Assembly (NCBI GenBank): GCA_902783815.1
Contig: CACZSM010000266.1
Coordinates: 1-5,726 of the forward strand
Source of the DNA: an uncultured Ruminococcus sp.
Lineage (GTDB): Bacteria; Bacillota; Clostridia; Oscillospirales; Acutalibacteraceae
Direction: 5' to 3'
DNA: 5,726 nucleotides
Numbering within the stretch: the stretch's first letter is position 1; each line of letters begins with the position of its first letter. The notes beneath the pieces were generated by a model, which did not search any database, was not told the origin of the DNA, and worked only from the letters and a program-made list of their open reading frames with translations. Positions 1-4,980 of the stretch are shown piece by piece. Position numbers and translations under genes: made by a program.

Positions 1-240
1 ATAATCGAAAAAACAAGGTCTGAGAAAGTATAATGTAAGCAGCAATGAAATGATTTTTTAAATCTTCATACCTGTTAAAAACTCGTGGTGATCAGCACGG
101 ATTTTCAATACTGTAATTTATTATGGATAAGGAGCGAAACGGCGGATTTGAGAAAATGGCAGGAATTGGATTTTGAATGATTTCGGTCTGTCCCATCGGG
201 AGCGGCTCAGGAATTAGTCAGAGATTGCCCAGAATTGATT
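1..240. other. Gene-free segment with no recognisable coding content
   Basis: I found no protein family in any frame here. The minus strand, which would be read through from the DUF2325 operon, is interrupted by many stops. On the plus strand, short open stretches begin at ATG 123 and ATG 177, but neither has a Shine-Dalgarno sequence. Visible structure is limited to two of the GAATTG-type direct repeats (annotated separately) and a 16-bp near-palindrome at 84-99 (CGTGGTGATCAGCACG, one mismatched pair). A TATAAT hexamer lies at 29-34, but it has no acceptable -35 partner. The stretch from about 121 onward is richer in G+C than its flanks, which suggests a different origin from the adjacent AT-rich intergenic DNA. 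Confidence 0.5.
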
Positions 241-320
241 TTAAATGGGCGAAGCTGATTCGGGCGATAACAAGTATGCCGAGGAAGGAAATTGCGCCAC
301 AGGGCTCCAGAATTGATTTT
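160..320. repeat. Three spaced copies of a GAATTGATTTT-type direct repeat
   Basis: Two identical 14-bp copies, CCAGAATTGATTTT, lie at 229-242 and 307-320, exactly 78 bp apart. A diverged third copy (CAGGAATTGGATTTT) is at 160-174. Weaker echoes are CAGGAATTAG at 208-217 and GGAAATTG near 285-292. The 78-bp period is a multiple of three. Both exact copies fall in the same plus-strand frame of a 51-codon open stretch (177-332), where they read R-I-D-F. That stretch has no ribosome binding site, so I do not call it a gene. The segment may be a fragment of a dispersed repeat family; only a genome-wide comparison could show this. Confidence 0.55.
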
Positions 321-393
321 GTGTTTCATTAACGATCGTTTTCGGGATTATAAGCGGCGGCGCGCAATGCCTTGCAAGTAATTCCTCAGACAT
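241..393 (-). pseudogene. Truncated DUF3793-like gene remnant, 50 codons
   Basis: From ATG 393 the minus strand reads MSEELLARHCAPPL, then quickly loses recognisable character and stops at TAA 243-241 after 50 residues. As I remember the DUF3793 family, its proteins open with an H-C-(S/A)-P-T-L-A-G-x-K-T motif and are about 180-200 residues long. Here H9, C10, A11, P12, L14 and perhaps K18-T19 fit, while the rest does not. A very strong SD (AAGGGAGGT, 401-409) precedes the ATG and overlaps the DUF2325 stop codon, so the start was clearly built for translation in an operon. Similarity fades around 331-357, where a 10-bp perfect palindrome (AACGATCGTT, 331-340) borders the repeat-bearing segment. 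I infer that the 3' part was lost by deletion or replacement. An intact, unrelated 50-residue peptide is the alternative. Confidence 0.5.
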
Positions 394-400
394 TTACCAT

Positions 401-409
401 ACCTCCCTT
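401..409 (-). promoter_or_regulatory. Strong Shine-Dalgarno overlapping the DUF2325 stop codon
   Basis: On the minus strand AAGGGAGGT lies 7 nt before ATG 393 and shares two bases with the DUF2325 stop codon (410-408). This arrangement is typical of translationally coupled operon genes. It is the main evidence that 393 was a real gene start even though the reading frame behind it now looks degraded. Another ATG, at 400-398, would be too close to the SD and reaches a stop after four codons. Confidence 0.75.
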
Positions 410-686
410 AAACTGCATATTTATCAAGTATATTCCTGAGCGCTGCTTTTGAGCTGTTATGTGACCTTTCAACTGGAATATCAAGATTTTTTATACCGTC
501 CATAGCGCATTTTATCATCTTATGTGACATCGTATTTGTAAAAAGCACCATGAGATCAGGGCTTCCTATATCCTGCAATCCTCTGCACATTTTCGGATAT
601 ATCTTTGCCTTGCATTTATACTTCCTGCAAAGCTCCGTATATTCCCTTACCATACACTCGTTTCCGCCTACTATTACTACACTCAT
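408..686 (-). CDS. DUF2325 family small protein
   Basis: This 92-residue protein fits the full length of the DUF2325 family, whose function is not established. Family-like stretches are the N-terminal beta strand with VGGN (residues 6-9), SPDLMVLFTNTMSHKM (42-57) and VERSHNSS (72-79). The fold expected from this pattern is a small alpha/beta, Rossmann-like or receiver-like domain in the cytoplasm. Five cysteines (11, 20, 25, 34, 60) and two histidines (55, 76) make metal or redox chemistry conceivable, but I see no classical metal-binding motif. I chose ATG 686 over the in-frame GTG 698 because the GTG lies inside the SD (GTGAGG, 6 nt before ATG). The gene is the first of an operon with the DUF3793-like remnant 14 nt downstream. 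Three DtxR-like palindromes cover its promoter, so metal-dependent repression is a reasonable inference. The family call is confident; the role is unknown. Confidence 0.87.
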   Translation of the reverse strand: MSVVIVGGNECMVREYTELCRKYKCKAKIYPKMCRGLQDIGSPDLMVLFTNTMSHKMIKCAMDGIKNLDIPVERSHNSSKAALRNILDKYAV

Positions 687-691
687 CTTAT

Positions 692-698
692 ACCTCAC
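692..698 (-). promoter_or_regulatory. Shine-Dalgarno that fixes the DUF2325 start
   Basis: The minus-strand sequence GTGAGGT contains GAGG ending 6 nt before ATG 686. It supports ATG 686 and argues against the upstream GTG at 698, which is itself part of the SD and has no SD of its own. Confidence 0.7.
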
Positions 699-706
699 TA
701 AATATA

Positions 707-722
707 ATTAGATATATCTAAC
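707..722. promoter_or_regulatory. Operator box A (DtxR-like palindrome)
   Basis: The core TTAGATATATCTAA (708-721) is a perfect 14-bp palindrome. Aligned with two neighbouring boxes it reads ATTAGA-TATA-TCTAAC, fitting the shared form GTYAGA-N4-TCTRAC. It sits in the 5' untranslated leader, about 10 bp upstream of the DUF2325 SD. TTAGA-N4-TCTAA resembles sites of DtxR-family iron or manganese repressors as I know them; the identity of the regulator is inferred. Confidence 0.6.
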
Positions 723-740
723 TATTGATCTTTAATATTA

Positions 741-756
741 GTCAGACACATCTGAC
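741..756. promoter_or_regulatory. Operator box B (DtxR-like palindrome)
   Basis: GTCAGA-CACA-TCTGAC has two perfect 6-bp inverted arms around a 4-bp spacer. It begins about 8 bp downstream of the -10 element of the DUF2325 promoter, covering the expected transcription start region. It has the same geometry as boxes A and C, and its substitutions in the left and right arms are compensating (T-A to C-G), which keeps the palindrome. Binding here would block promoter clearance. Confidence 0.65.
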
Positions 757-763
757 CATAAAC

Positions 764-792
764 AGTTTAACATATCTAACTCTATTTGTCAA
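764..792 (-). promoter_or_regulatory. Sigma-70-type promoter of the DUF2325 operon
   Basis: On the minus strand a perfect -35 TTGACA (792-787) is followed by a 17-bp spacer and -10 TAAACT (769-764, four of six consensus bases). Transcription would start near 757 and give a leader of about 70 nt. The -10 and spacer are overlapped by operator box C, and the start region by box B. Confidence 0.75.
765..780. promoter_or_regulatory. Operator box C overlapping the -10 element
   Basis: Read on the plus strand the box is GTTTAA-CATA-TCTAAC: one arm matches the array consensus and the other has two changes. The weaker arm overlaps the -10 hexamer (764-769), so its divergence may reflect the need to keep promoter function. 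The stronger arm lies in the -35/-10 spacer. Its centre is 24 bp from box B, and box B is 34 bp from box A. Confidence 0.55.
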
Positions 793-798
793 GACCTG

Positions 799-829
799 TT
801 TTTTTACGACCAGGTAAACCGTAAAAAAA
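799..829. repeat. AT-rich inverted repeat between terminator and promoter
   Basis: Perfect 10-bp arms, TTTTTTTACG (799-808) and CGTAAAAAAA (820-829), flank an 11-nt loop. The repeat lies between the LRR gene terminator and the -35 of the DUF2325 promoter. On the minus strand it could act as a weak second terminator or as an AT-rich upstream element, but neither is shown by the sequence. Confidence 0.5.
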
Positions 830-835
830 TCTAAA

Positions 836-883
836 GAAAAAACCCGACAGGATACTACATCCAAAGATGCAGTACCCTGTCGG
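836..883 (-). terminator. Rho-independent terminator of the LRR protein gene
   Basis: The arms CCGACAGG and CCTGTCGG (844-851 and 876-883) extend inward through a near-continuous stem (TACTGCATC paired with GATGTAGTA, with a G-T wobble and a mismatch) to a 4-nt loop. On the minus strand the hairpin is followed by GTTTTTT. It lies 22 bp after the stop codon at 906 and insulates the DUF2325 promoter from read-through. Confidence 0.9.
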
Positions 884-905
884 AAAATAAAAATGGAGGT
901 AGGTG

Positions 906-3900
906 TTATCGAACTGTTACTGTAAAGGTCTTTTCATCAATCTTTCCTGTGCTGTCCTTTACTGCTATTTTCACCATTATTTGTCCGCTTACTGTTGGTG
1001 TGAATATTGCAGCCGTATCAATACCGAATTCTGTACCGGCTGTTTTCCATTCATTACCGTCAGTGCTGTAATAGAAAGCGTACTTATATGGCGCTGTGCC
1101 GCCGCTTGCCTTGCCTATCATTATTACTGATGTACCTGCATTTACTTCATTTTCGTAAAGCAGACCATCATTTGAAAGACTTTGTACAGGCGCTGTTGCT
1201 GTTATCTTATACTGCTTTGTAACTATCGTTCCGCTGCTGTCTTTGACATTTATACGAACATTATACTCGGCAGCTGATGCAGGTATAAAAGTCGCTGTAG
1301 TTGCCTTGCTGTACTCTGCACCAATTACTGTAAATGCCTTGCTTGTAGTTTTCTTGTAATAGAAAGCGTATGTGTATCCGCCTGAACCGCCCGATGCTGC
1401 GCCTGTTATTGTTATCGGCTTGCCTTTTTCGGTGGTTGTCTTATCAAGCACAGAACGGTTCACAAGATCGTCGCCTGACGGCTTCGTAGAATTGACATTG
1501 AATATCTTTGTCACTATCTTTCCTGCGCCGTCCTTTACATTTACCTTTACAAGATATTTTGCAACAGATGCCGGTACAAAACTGACTTCTGTAGTTTTCC
1601 CATAAAGCTCACCGATAGTCGTCCATGCCTTGCTTGTAGATTTCTTATAGTAGAAAGCGTATTTATACTCTCCGCTGCCGCCCTTTGCTGCGCCCTTTAC
1701 GAATACTGATGTATTCTGCGGTACGCTCGTCTTACTGACATCTGAAAGATTCGTAAGCTCCTCCGGCTCGGATGATAAAAATATAAAACCGTTCTTTGAT
1801 GCGTATTCTTCTGCTACTGAGCCTGGTTCCCCATAGATAGTGAAGCCTTCCGTCTTTACACTATTTTCCGCTGCATTATCAAAATAATAGCCAAGTGCCA
1901 TTCCGTAAATATTCTTTACAGAAGACGGTATCGTAACTGACTTCAACGAGGTACATCCATAAAAGCTGTTTTCACCTATATCAATAACACTTGACGGTAT
2001 TACCAGCTTTACAAGTCCGGACTGTTCACCGTTTGCTGCCAAAGCTCCTGCTGCTATCCTTTCGGTTCCGTCCTTTATCGTAAGGGTAGAATTAGCAGGC
2101 ATTATTCCCTTGTATGTAAGGTATGTCTTTCCTGCATATACATCACCATCCGGCAGACCTTTGTACCATTGCGTATCTCTGAATGGGTTTACTCCCCAAC
2201 TTACTATTCCATCCGGAATAACAATGTTATCCAGCTTAACGCAGCCGTCAAATGAGAATGGTCCAATGCTTCTGAGTGTTGACGGCAAACTGATCTCCTC
2301 AAGTGATTCACAGCCTTCAAACGCTCCGCCGCCTATCTCTACCAATCCCTCTGTCAGAGTGACCTTTTTAAGATTCTTGCAGTCTCTGAAACAGAGCATC
2401 CCAACATTATATACAGAAGCCGGAACTTCTGCACTTTCTATTTCCAGTCCGGAAAATACTCCTGCTCTTAGATTCGTTACTCCATCCTCTATTACAAGGT
2501 TCCTGACCTCATATCCACTCCAAGGCTGACCGCCTTCCGGATAGTAGCCGGTTTCTCCGTTTCCTGATACCGTCAGAGTTTTTGTATCCTTGTCATAGAT
2601 CCAGTCACAGCCGCCGACTTTGCCGAAATCTACTTTTTCCGCAAGTACATACCTGATACCGTTTTCTTCTGCAAATGCTTTTACTTTGCTGTCACTGCTG
2701 CCAAAAAGCGTAATATCAGCATTGTGATATCCGAAACTATACTCATCTATACCGAAAGTGCTGTCCGGTACCTTTACTCCCTTTAGCATTTTACAGTCCC
2801 GGAAAGCTACATTACTCAATGATACTACTCCGTCTGGAATAGTATAATAGCCGCTTCGTCCGGGTGGGAAAAAGTTTATCCTGTTCTTGTCGTTATTGAA
2901 TACAACTCCGTCAACTGAACTGAATACCGTATTTCCAGTATTCACATTGATATCGACAAGGCTTGTACAACCAGTAAACGGGTTTCCTTTTATACTTTCT
3001 ACTGTGGACGGTATTGTGACAGAACTAAGACTTTTACATCCGCTGAAAGCTCCGTCTTCAATGCCTATGACCGTCTTTCCGTCTATTGCTGACGGGATAT
3101 ATACAGTGATCCCTGTTCCTTTATATTTTGTAATTACAATTCCCTCATCTACGGAATCATAATCGTAAATTTCATCTGCCGGCGCTGCATCCGTCCTGTC
3201 AAAAATGAATCCATTTTCATTTGCATATGTCTCAGCAGCCGAGCCTTTCTTTCCTCTGACTACAAATCCTTTTACCTTACTGTATTCTCCATATTTATAG
3301 TTATAGCCAAATGCCTTTTCACCTATCTCTGTGACCGTATCAGGCAGTACAACAGAGGTAAGAGATGTATTAACAAACGCTTCACTTCCGACAGATACAA
3401 GTCGGTTGCCGAAATCAAAACTTTCAATATTTTCACATCCGTAAAAACTGCCTCTTCCGATCGAAGTTATTTTTCCCCTTATTTTTATGGTTTTAAGTGA
3501 ATCACAGAATTCAAATGCGAAATTTCCAATACTTGTAACAGTACCTGCCAGAGTAACGGACTCCAGTCCATAACAGCCATAAAAAGCGTATGGCGATACA
3601 GAAGTAAATGTTCCGGGTAAATCTACAGAATTGATTGAATATTGGTTATTGAAAGCATATTTTGCTATACTTGTGACATTCTTACCGTCTATCTGACTTG
3701 GAATAACGACATAATCACCGTTACCATTATATTTCAAGAGTTGTATCTCATTGTTTTCAGCTACTTCGTTCTGATAGTCGCCGTAGGTTTCAGCTGCACT
3801 TGCAACAATACCCTTGTCACTAATCACTGTAGGTACAGTTACAACTGCCGAAGCGATCAATACAGCACAAAGAGTCATTGCAGCGACTTTTTTCAATATA

Positions 3901-3914
3901 CCTGCAGTTTTCAT
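906..3914 (-). CDS. Secreted BspA-type leucine-rich-repeat protein
   Basis: This 1002-residue exported protein opens with a signal peptide (KK at 8-9, hydrophobic core about 11-30, likely cleavage after VASA, residue 40). Three BspA-type (LRR_5) modules follow, at about 48-240, 250-424 and 430-714. They show repeated F-x-G-C-x-S-L and V-x-I-P strands, for example residues 651-665. Each module ends in a similar cap motif, GSAAETYANENGF at 224-236 being the clearest. Module 2 carries a DGVVFNNDKN-type insertion (335-344). Module 3 starts with a W-x-Y-D-x-x-T-x-T-L strand (438-447) and includes a DGDVYAGKTYLTYKG insertion (589-603). Three similar beta-domain repeats complete the chain (about 716-1002). 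No LPXTG motif, dockerin, SLH domain or C-terminal membrane anchor is visible, so the protein is probably released or held non-covalently. ATG 3914 is supported by AGGAGGAG 6 nt upstream. BspA-like proteins can bind host matrix proteins or other cells, but the ligand cannot be inferred. Confidence 0.94.
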   Translation of the reverse strand: MKTAGILKKVAAMTLCAVLIASAVVTVPTVISDKGIVASAAETYGDYQNEVAENNEIQLLKYNGNGDYVVIPSQIDGKNVTSIAKYAFNNQYSINSVDLPGTFTSVSPYAFYGCYGLESVTLAGTVTSIGNFAFEFCDSLKTIKIRGKITSIGRGSFYGCENIESFDFGNRLVSVGSEAFVNTSLTSVVLPDTVTEIGEKAFGYNYKYGEYSKVKGFVVRGKKGSAAETYANENGFIFDRTDAAPADEIYDYDSVDEGIVITKYKGTGITVYIPSAIDGKTVIGIEDGAFSGCKSLSSVTIPSTVESIKGNPFTGCTSLVDINVNTGNTVFSSVDGVVFNNDKNRINFFPPGRSGYYTIPDGVVSLSNVAFRDCKMLKGVKVPDSTFGIDEYSFGYHNADITLFGSSDSKVKAFAEENGIRYVLAEKVDFGKVGGCDWIYDKDTKTLTVSGNGETGYYPEGGQPWSGYEVRNLVIEDGVTNLRAGVFSGLEIESAEVPASVYNVGMLCFRDCKNLKKVTLTEGLVEIGGGAFEGCESLEEISLPSTLRSIGPFSFDGCVKLDNIVIPDGIVSWGVNPFRDTQWYKGLPDGDVYAGKTYLTYKGIMPANSTLTIKDGTERIAAGALAANGEQSGLVKLVIPSSVIDIGENSFYGCTSLKSVTIPSSVKNIYGMALGYYFDNAAENSVKTEGFTIYGEPGSVAEEYASKNGFIFLSSEPEELTNLSDVSKTSVPQNTSVFVKGAAKGGSGEYKYAFYYKKSTSKAWTTIGELYGKTTEVSFVPASVAKYLVKVNVKDGAGKIVTKIFNVNSTKPSGDDLVNRSVLDKTTTEKGKPITITGAASGGSGGYTYAFYYKKTTSKAFTVIGAEYSKATTATFIPASAAEYNVRINVKDSSGTIVTKQYKITATAPVQSLSNDGLLYENEVNAGTSVIMIGKASGGTAPYKYAFYYSTDGNEWKTAGTEFGIDTAAIFTPTVSGQIMVKIAVKDSTGKIDEKTFTVTVR
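909..1769 (-). repeat. Three tandem C-terminal beta-domain repeats
   Basis: Residues about 716-810, 811-906 and 907-1002 of the LRR protein repeat with spacings of 97 and 96 residues, anchored on Y-A-F-Y-Y at 752, 849 and 945. Each unit carries GGSGxYxYAFYY or a close variant, a middle P-A-S/P-T-V strand, and a closing V-K-D-x-x-G-K-I strand. Units 1 and 2 are closest to each other (KKSTSKAW versus KKTTSKAF); unit 3 is more diverged. The same anchor shows in DNA as AGAAAGCGTA-like strings on the plus strand at 1073, 1361 and 1652. The pattern resembles Ig-like or Y_Y_Y-type beta sandwiches commonly found behind LRR modules in Ruminococcus proteins; the exact family is uncertain. Confidence 0.8.
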
Positions 3915-3952
3915 TATACACTCCTCCTAAAATAATCTTTCATGTTAATTAT

Positions 3953-3981
3953 ATTTTATTGCATTTCGGCTATTTTGTCAA
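3953..3981 (-). promoter_or_regulatory. Promoter of the LRR protein gene
   Basis: On the minus strand TTGACA (3981-3976), a 17-bp spacer and TAAAAT (3958-3953, five of six consensus bases) form a near-ideal housekeeping promoter. Transcription would start near 3946, leaving a leader of about 32 nt that contains the AGGAGGAG SD at 3928-3921. No operator is evident, so expression may be fairly constant. Confidence 0.85.
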
Positions 3982-4000
3982 TGGTATTTTTTATTCATAT

Positions 4001-4050
4001 TCCGCCTGGTGCGTGACCACCTTTAGGTGCGCAGCACCATTGTCAGCGGA
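4001..4050. repeat. GC-rich nested inverted repeat between divergent genes
   Basis: Three nested pairs of arms are visible: TCCGC/GCGGA (4001-4005, 4046-4050), TGGTGC/GCACCA (4007-4012, 4034-4039) and CACCT/AGGTG (4018-4022, 4025-4029). An 8-bp palindrome CGCCGGCG follows at 4051-4058. The 4001-4060 stretch is 67% G+C (40 of 60 bases), in contrast to AT-rich flanks. Neither strand shows a T-run after the hairpin, so it is not a simple terminator. It sits upstream of both divergent promoters. A small dispersed palindromic element (REP/MITE-like) or a regulatory structure are the main options. Confidence 0.65.
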
Positions 4051-4090
4051 CGCCGGCGCAAAAAAAGATATTTCATTTCACCTGATTTTG

Positions 4091-4099
4091 TGTTATAAT
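4091..4099 (+). promoter_or_regulatory. Extended -10 promoter of the methyltransferase gene
   Basis: TGTTATAAT is a perfect extended -10 (TG-N-TATAAT). The -35 region at 4071-4076 (TTTCAT) is poor, which is tolerated in extended -10 promoters. Transcription would start near 4106, about 37 nt before ATG 4143. Confidence 0.75.
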
Positions 4100-4142
4100 C
4101 CACTTTGGATGTGTCAGCTTCACTTAGCAAAGGAGAATTTTC

Positions 4143-4928
4143 ATGATTATTAAGGATAAAAAAATAGATGCTGGAAAGCCCTTCGACTGGGGCAAAACTT
4201 CTCTTGACTATGCTAAATTCCGAGATGTCTATCCGCAGGAATTCTATAGAAAAATTATTGATCTCGGTCTTTGTAAAAACGGTCAGCGGATTCTTGATCT
4301 TGGAACAGGAACCGGAGTTCTTCCGAGAAATATGTATAAATATGGCGCAAAATGGGTAGGAACGGATATATCCCCCGAACAGATAGACCAGGCTAAGCTG
4401 CTTTCAAAAAATATGGATATCCTGTATCTTGCTGCTGCAGCTGAAAAAATCTCTTTTTCGGATAATTACTTTGATGTCGTAACCGCCTGTCAGTGCTTCT
4501 GGTACTTTGACCATAATAAGCTCATGCCTCAGCTTTGCCGTATTCTTAAGCCGGAGGGTAAAATACTCGTACTTTATATGGCATGGCTGCCCTTCGAGGA
4601 TGAAATAGCAGGCGCAAGCGAGCAGCTTGTTCTTAAATATAACCCATCCTGGAGCGGCGCAGGAGAAACTATACATCCTATCACCATACCTGAAATTTAC
4701 AAGGAAAAATTTGTTCTTTCAGCCCATGAGGAATATCCGCTTATGGTACACTTTACAAGGGAATCATGGCATGGCAGAATGAAAGCCTGTCGAGGAATCG
4801 GCGCATCGCTTTCTGAGAATGAAATATCAGAATGGGAATCAGAACATAAAAAACTCCTTGACAGTATTGCTTCCGAAGAATTTGATATCCGCCACTATGC
4901 CGCATTCGCTCTGCTTAAAAAGAAATAA
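4143..4928 (+). CDS. Class I SAM-dependent methyltransferase
   Basis: This 261-residue cytoplasmic enzyme is predicted to transfer a methyl group from S-adenosylmethionine to an unknown small molecule. Rossmann-fold motifs are intact: motif I ILDLGTGTG (50-58) binds SAM, the acidic strand end VGTDIS (72-77) should contact the ribose, SFSDNYFDVV (104-113) contains the motif IV region, and RILKPEGKI (133-141) is the typical post-motif strand. The N-terminal KPFDWGKTSLDYAKFRDVYP (12-31) and the C-terminal FTRESWHGRMKACRGIGAS (204-222) are, as I recall, conserved in one uncharacterised Firmicutes subfamily, and length fits it. The start is secured by AAAGGAG (4129-4135), 7 nt upstream. The gene has its own extended -10 promoter and ends in a terminator shared with the convergent membrane methyltransferase-like gene, so it is monocistronic. 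The substrate cannot be deduced from sequence. Confidence 0.93.
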   Translation: MIIKDKKIDAGKPFDWGKTSLDYAKFRDVYPQEFYRKIIDLGLCKNGQRILDLGTGTGVLPRNMYKYGAKWVGTDISPEQIDQAKLLSKNMDILYLAAAAEKISFSDNYFDVVTACQCFWYFDHNKLMPQLCRILKPEGKILVLYMAWLPFEDEIAGASEQLVLKYNPSWSGAGETIHPITIPEIYKEKFVLSAHEEYPLMVHFTRESWHGRMKACRGIGASLSENEISEWESEHKKLLDSIASEEFDIRHYAAFALLKKK

Positions 4929-4932
4929 AAAC

Positions 4933-4980
4933 AGTCAGCCTTTTCTGTGTAACTTTACACAAAGGCTGACTTGCTTTTTT
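4933..4980. terminator. Bidirectional terminator between convergent genes
   Basis: Perfect 11-bp arms AGTCAGCCTTT and AAAGGCTGACT (4933-4943 and 4961-4971) are extended by an inner GTGTAA/TTACAC stem around a 2-nt loop. On the plus strand TTTTTT follows (4975-4980); on the minus strand GTTTTT follows, using bases 4927-4932. It thus serves both the methyltransferase gene and the opposing membrane protein gene, whose stop codon (4981-4979) overlaps the T-run. Confidence 0.92.

Noticed and set aside
160..320. Possible CRISPR array from three spaced repeats
   Set aside because: The repeats are only 14 bp, one is diverged, the intervals (about 55 and 64 bp) are unequal, and no cas gene is present.
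177..332. Plus-strand 51-codon open frame with two RIDF repeats as a real gene
   Set aside because: There is no SD or promoter, a stop sits in frame immediately before it, and no known family matches. It is kept only as part of the repeat finding.
687..698. GTG 698 as the DUF2325 start, giving 96 residues
   Set aside because: The GTG is part of the SD (GTGAGG) for ATG 686. The extra residues MRYK are not expected ahead of the family's MSVVIVGGN-type opening.
903..1130. Plus-strand cysteine-rich 75-codon open frame preceded by GGAGGT
   Set aside because: It lies antisense within the LRR gene. The GGAGGT ends only 2 nt before the GTG, there is no promoter, and the composition is the complement of Thr/Val-rich repeats.
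2110..2529. Plus-strand 139-codon open frame
   Set aside because: It is entirely antisense to the well-supported LRR protein, resembles no family and has no ribosome binding site.
4001..4050. Inverted repeat as a terminator
   Set aside because: No T-run follows on either strand, and no gene ends nearby in either direction.
3878..4153. Plus-strand 91-codon open frame across the divergent intergenic region
   Set aside because: It overlaps the LRR gene start, its promoter and the methyltransferase promoter and start, and it has no SD. It is an incidental open stretch.
4404..4676. Minus-strand 90-codon open frame inside the methyltransferase gene
   Set aside because: It is antisense to a gene with intact SAM motifs, and has no SD or recognisable domain.
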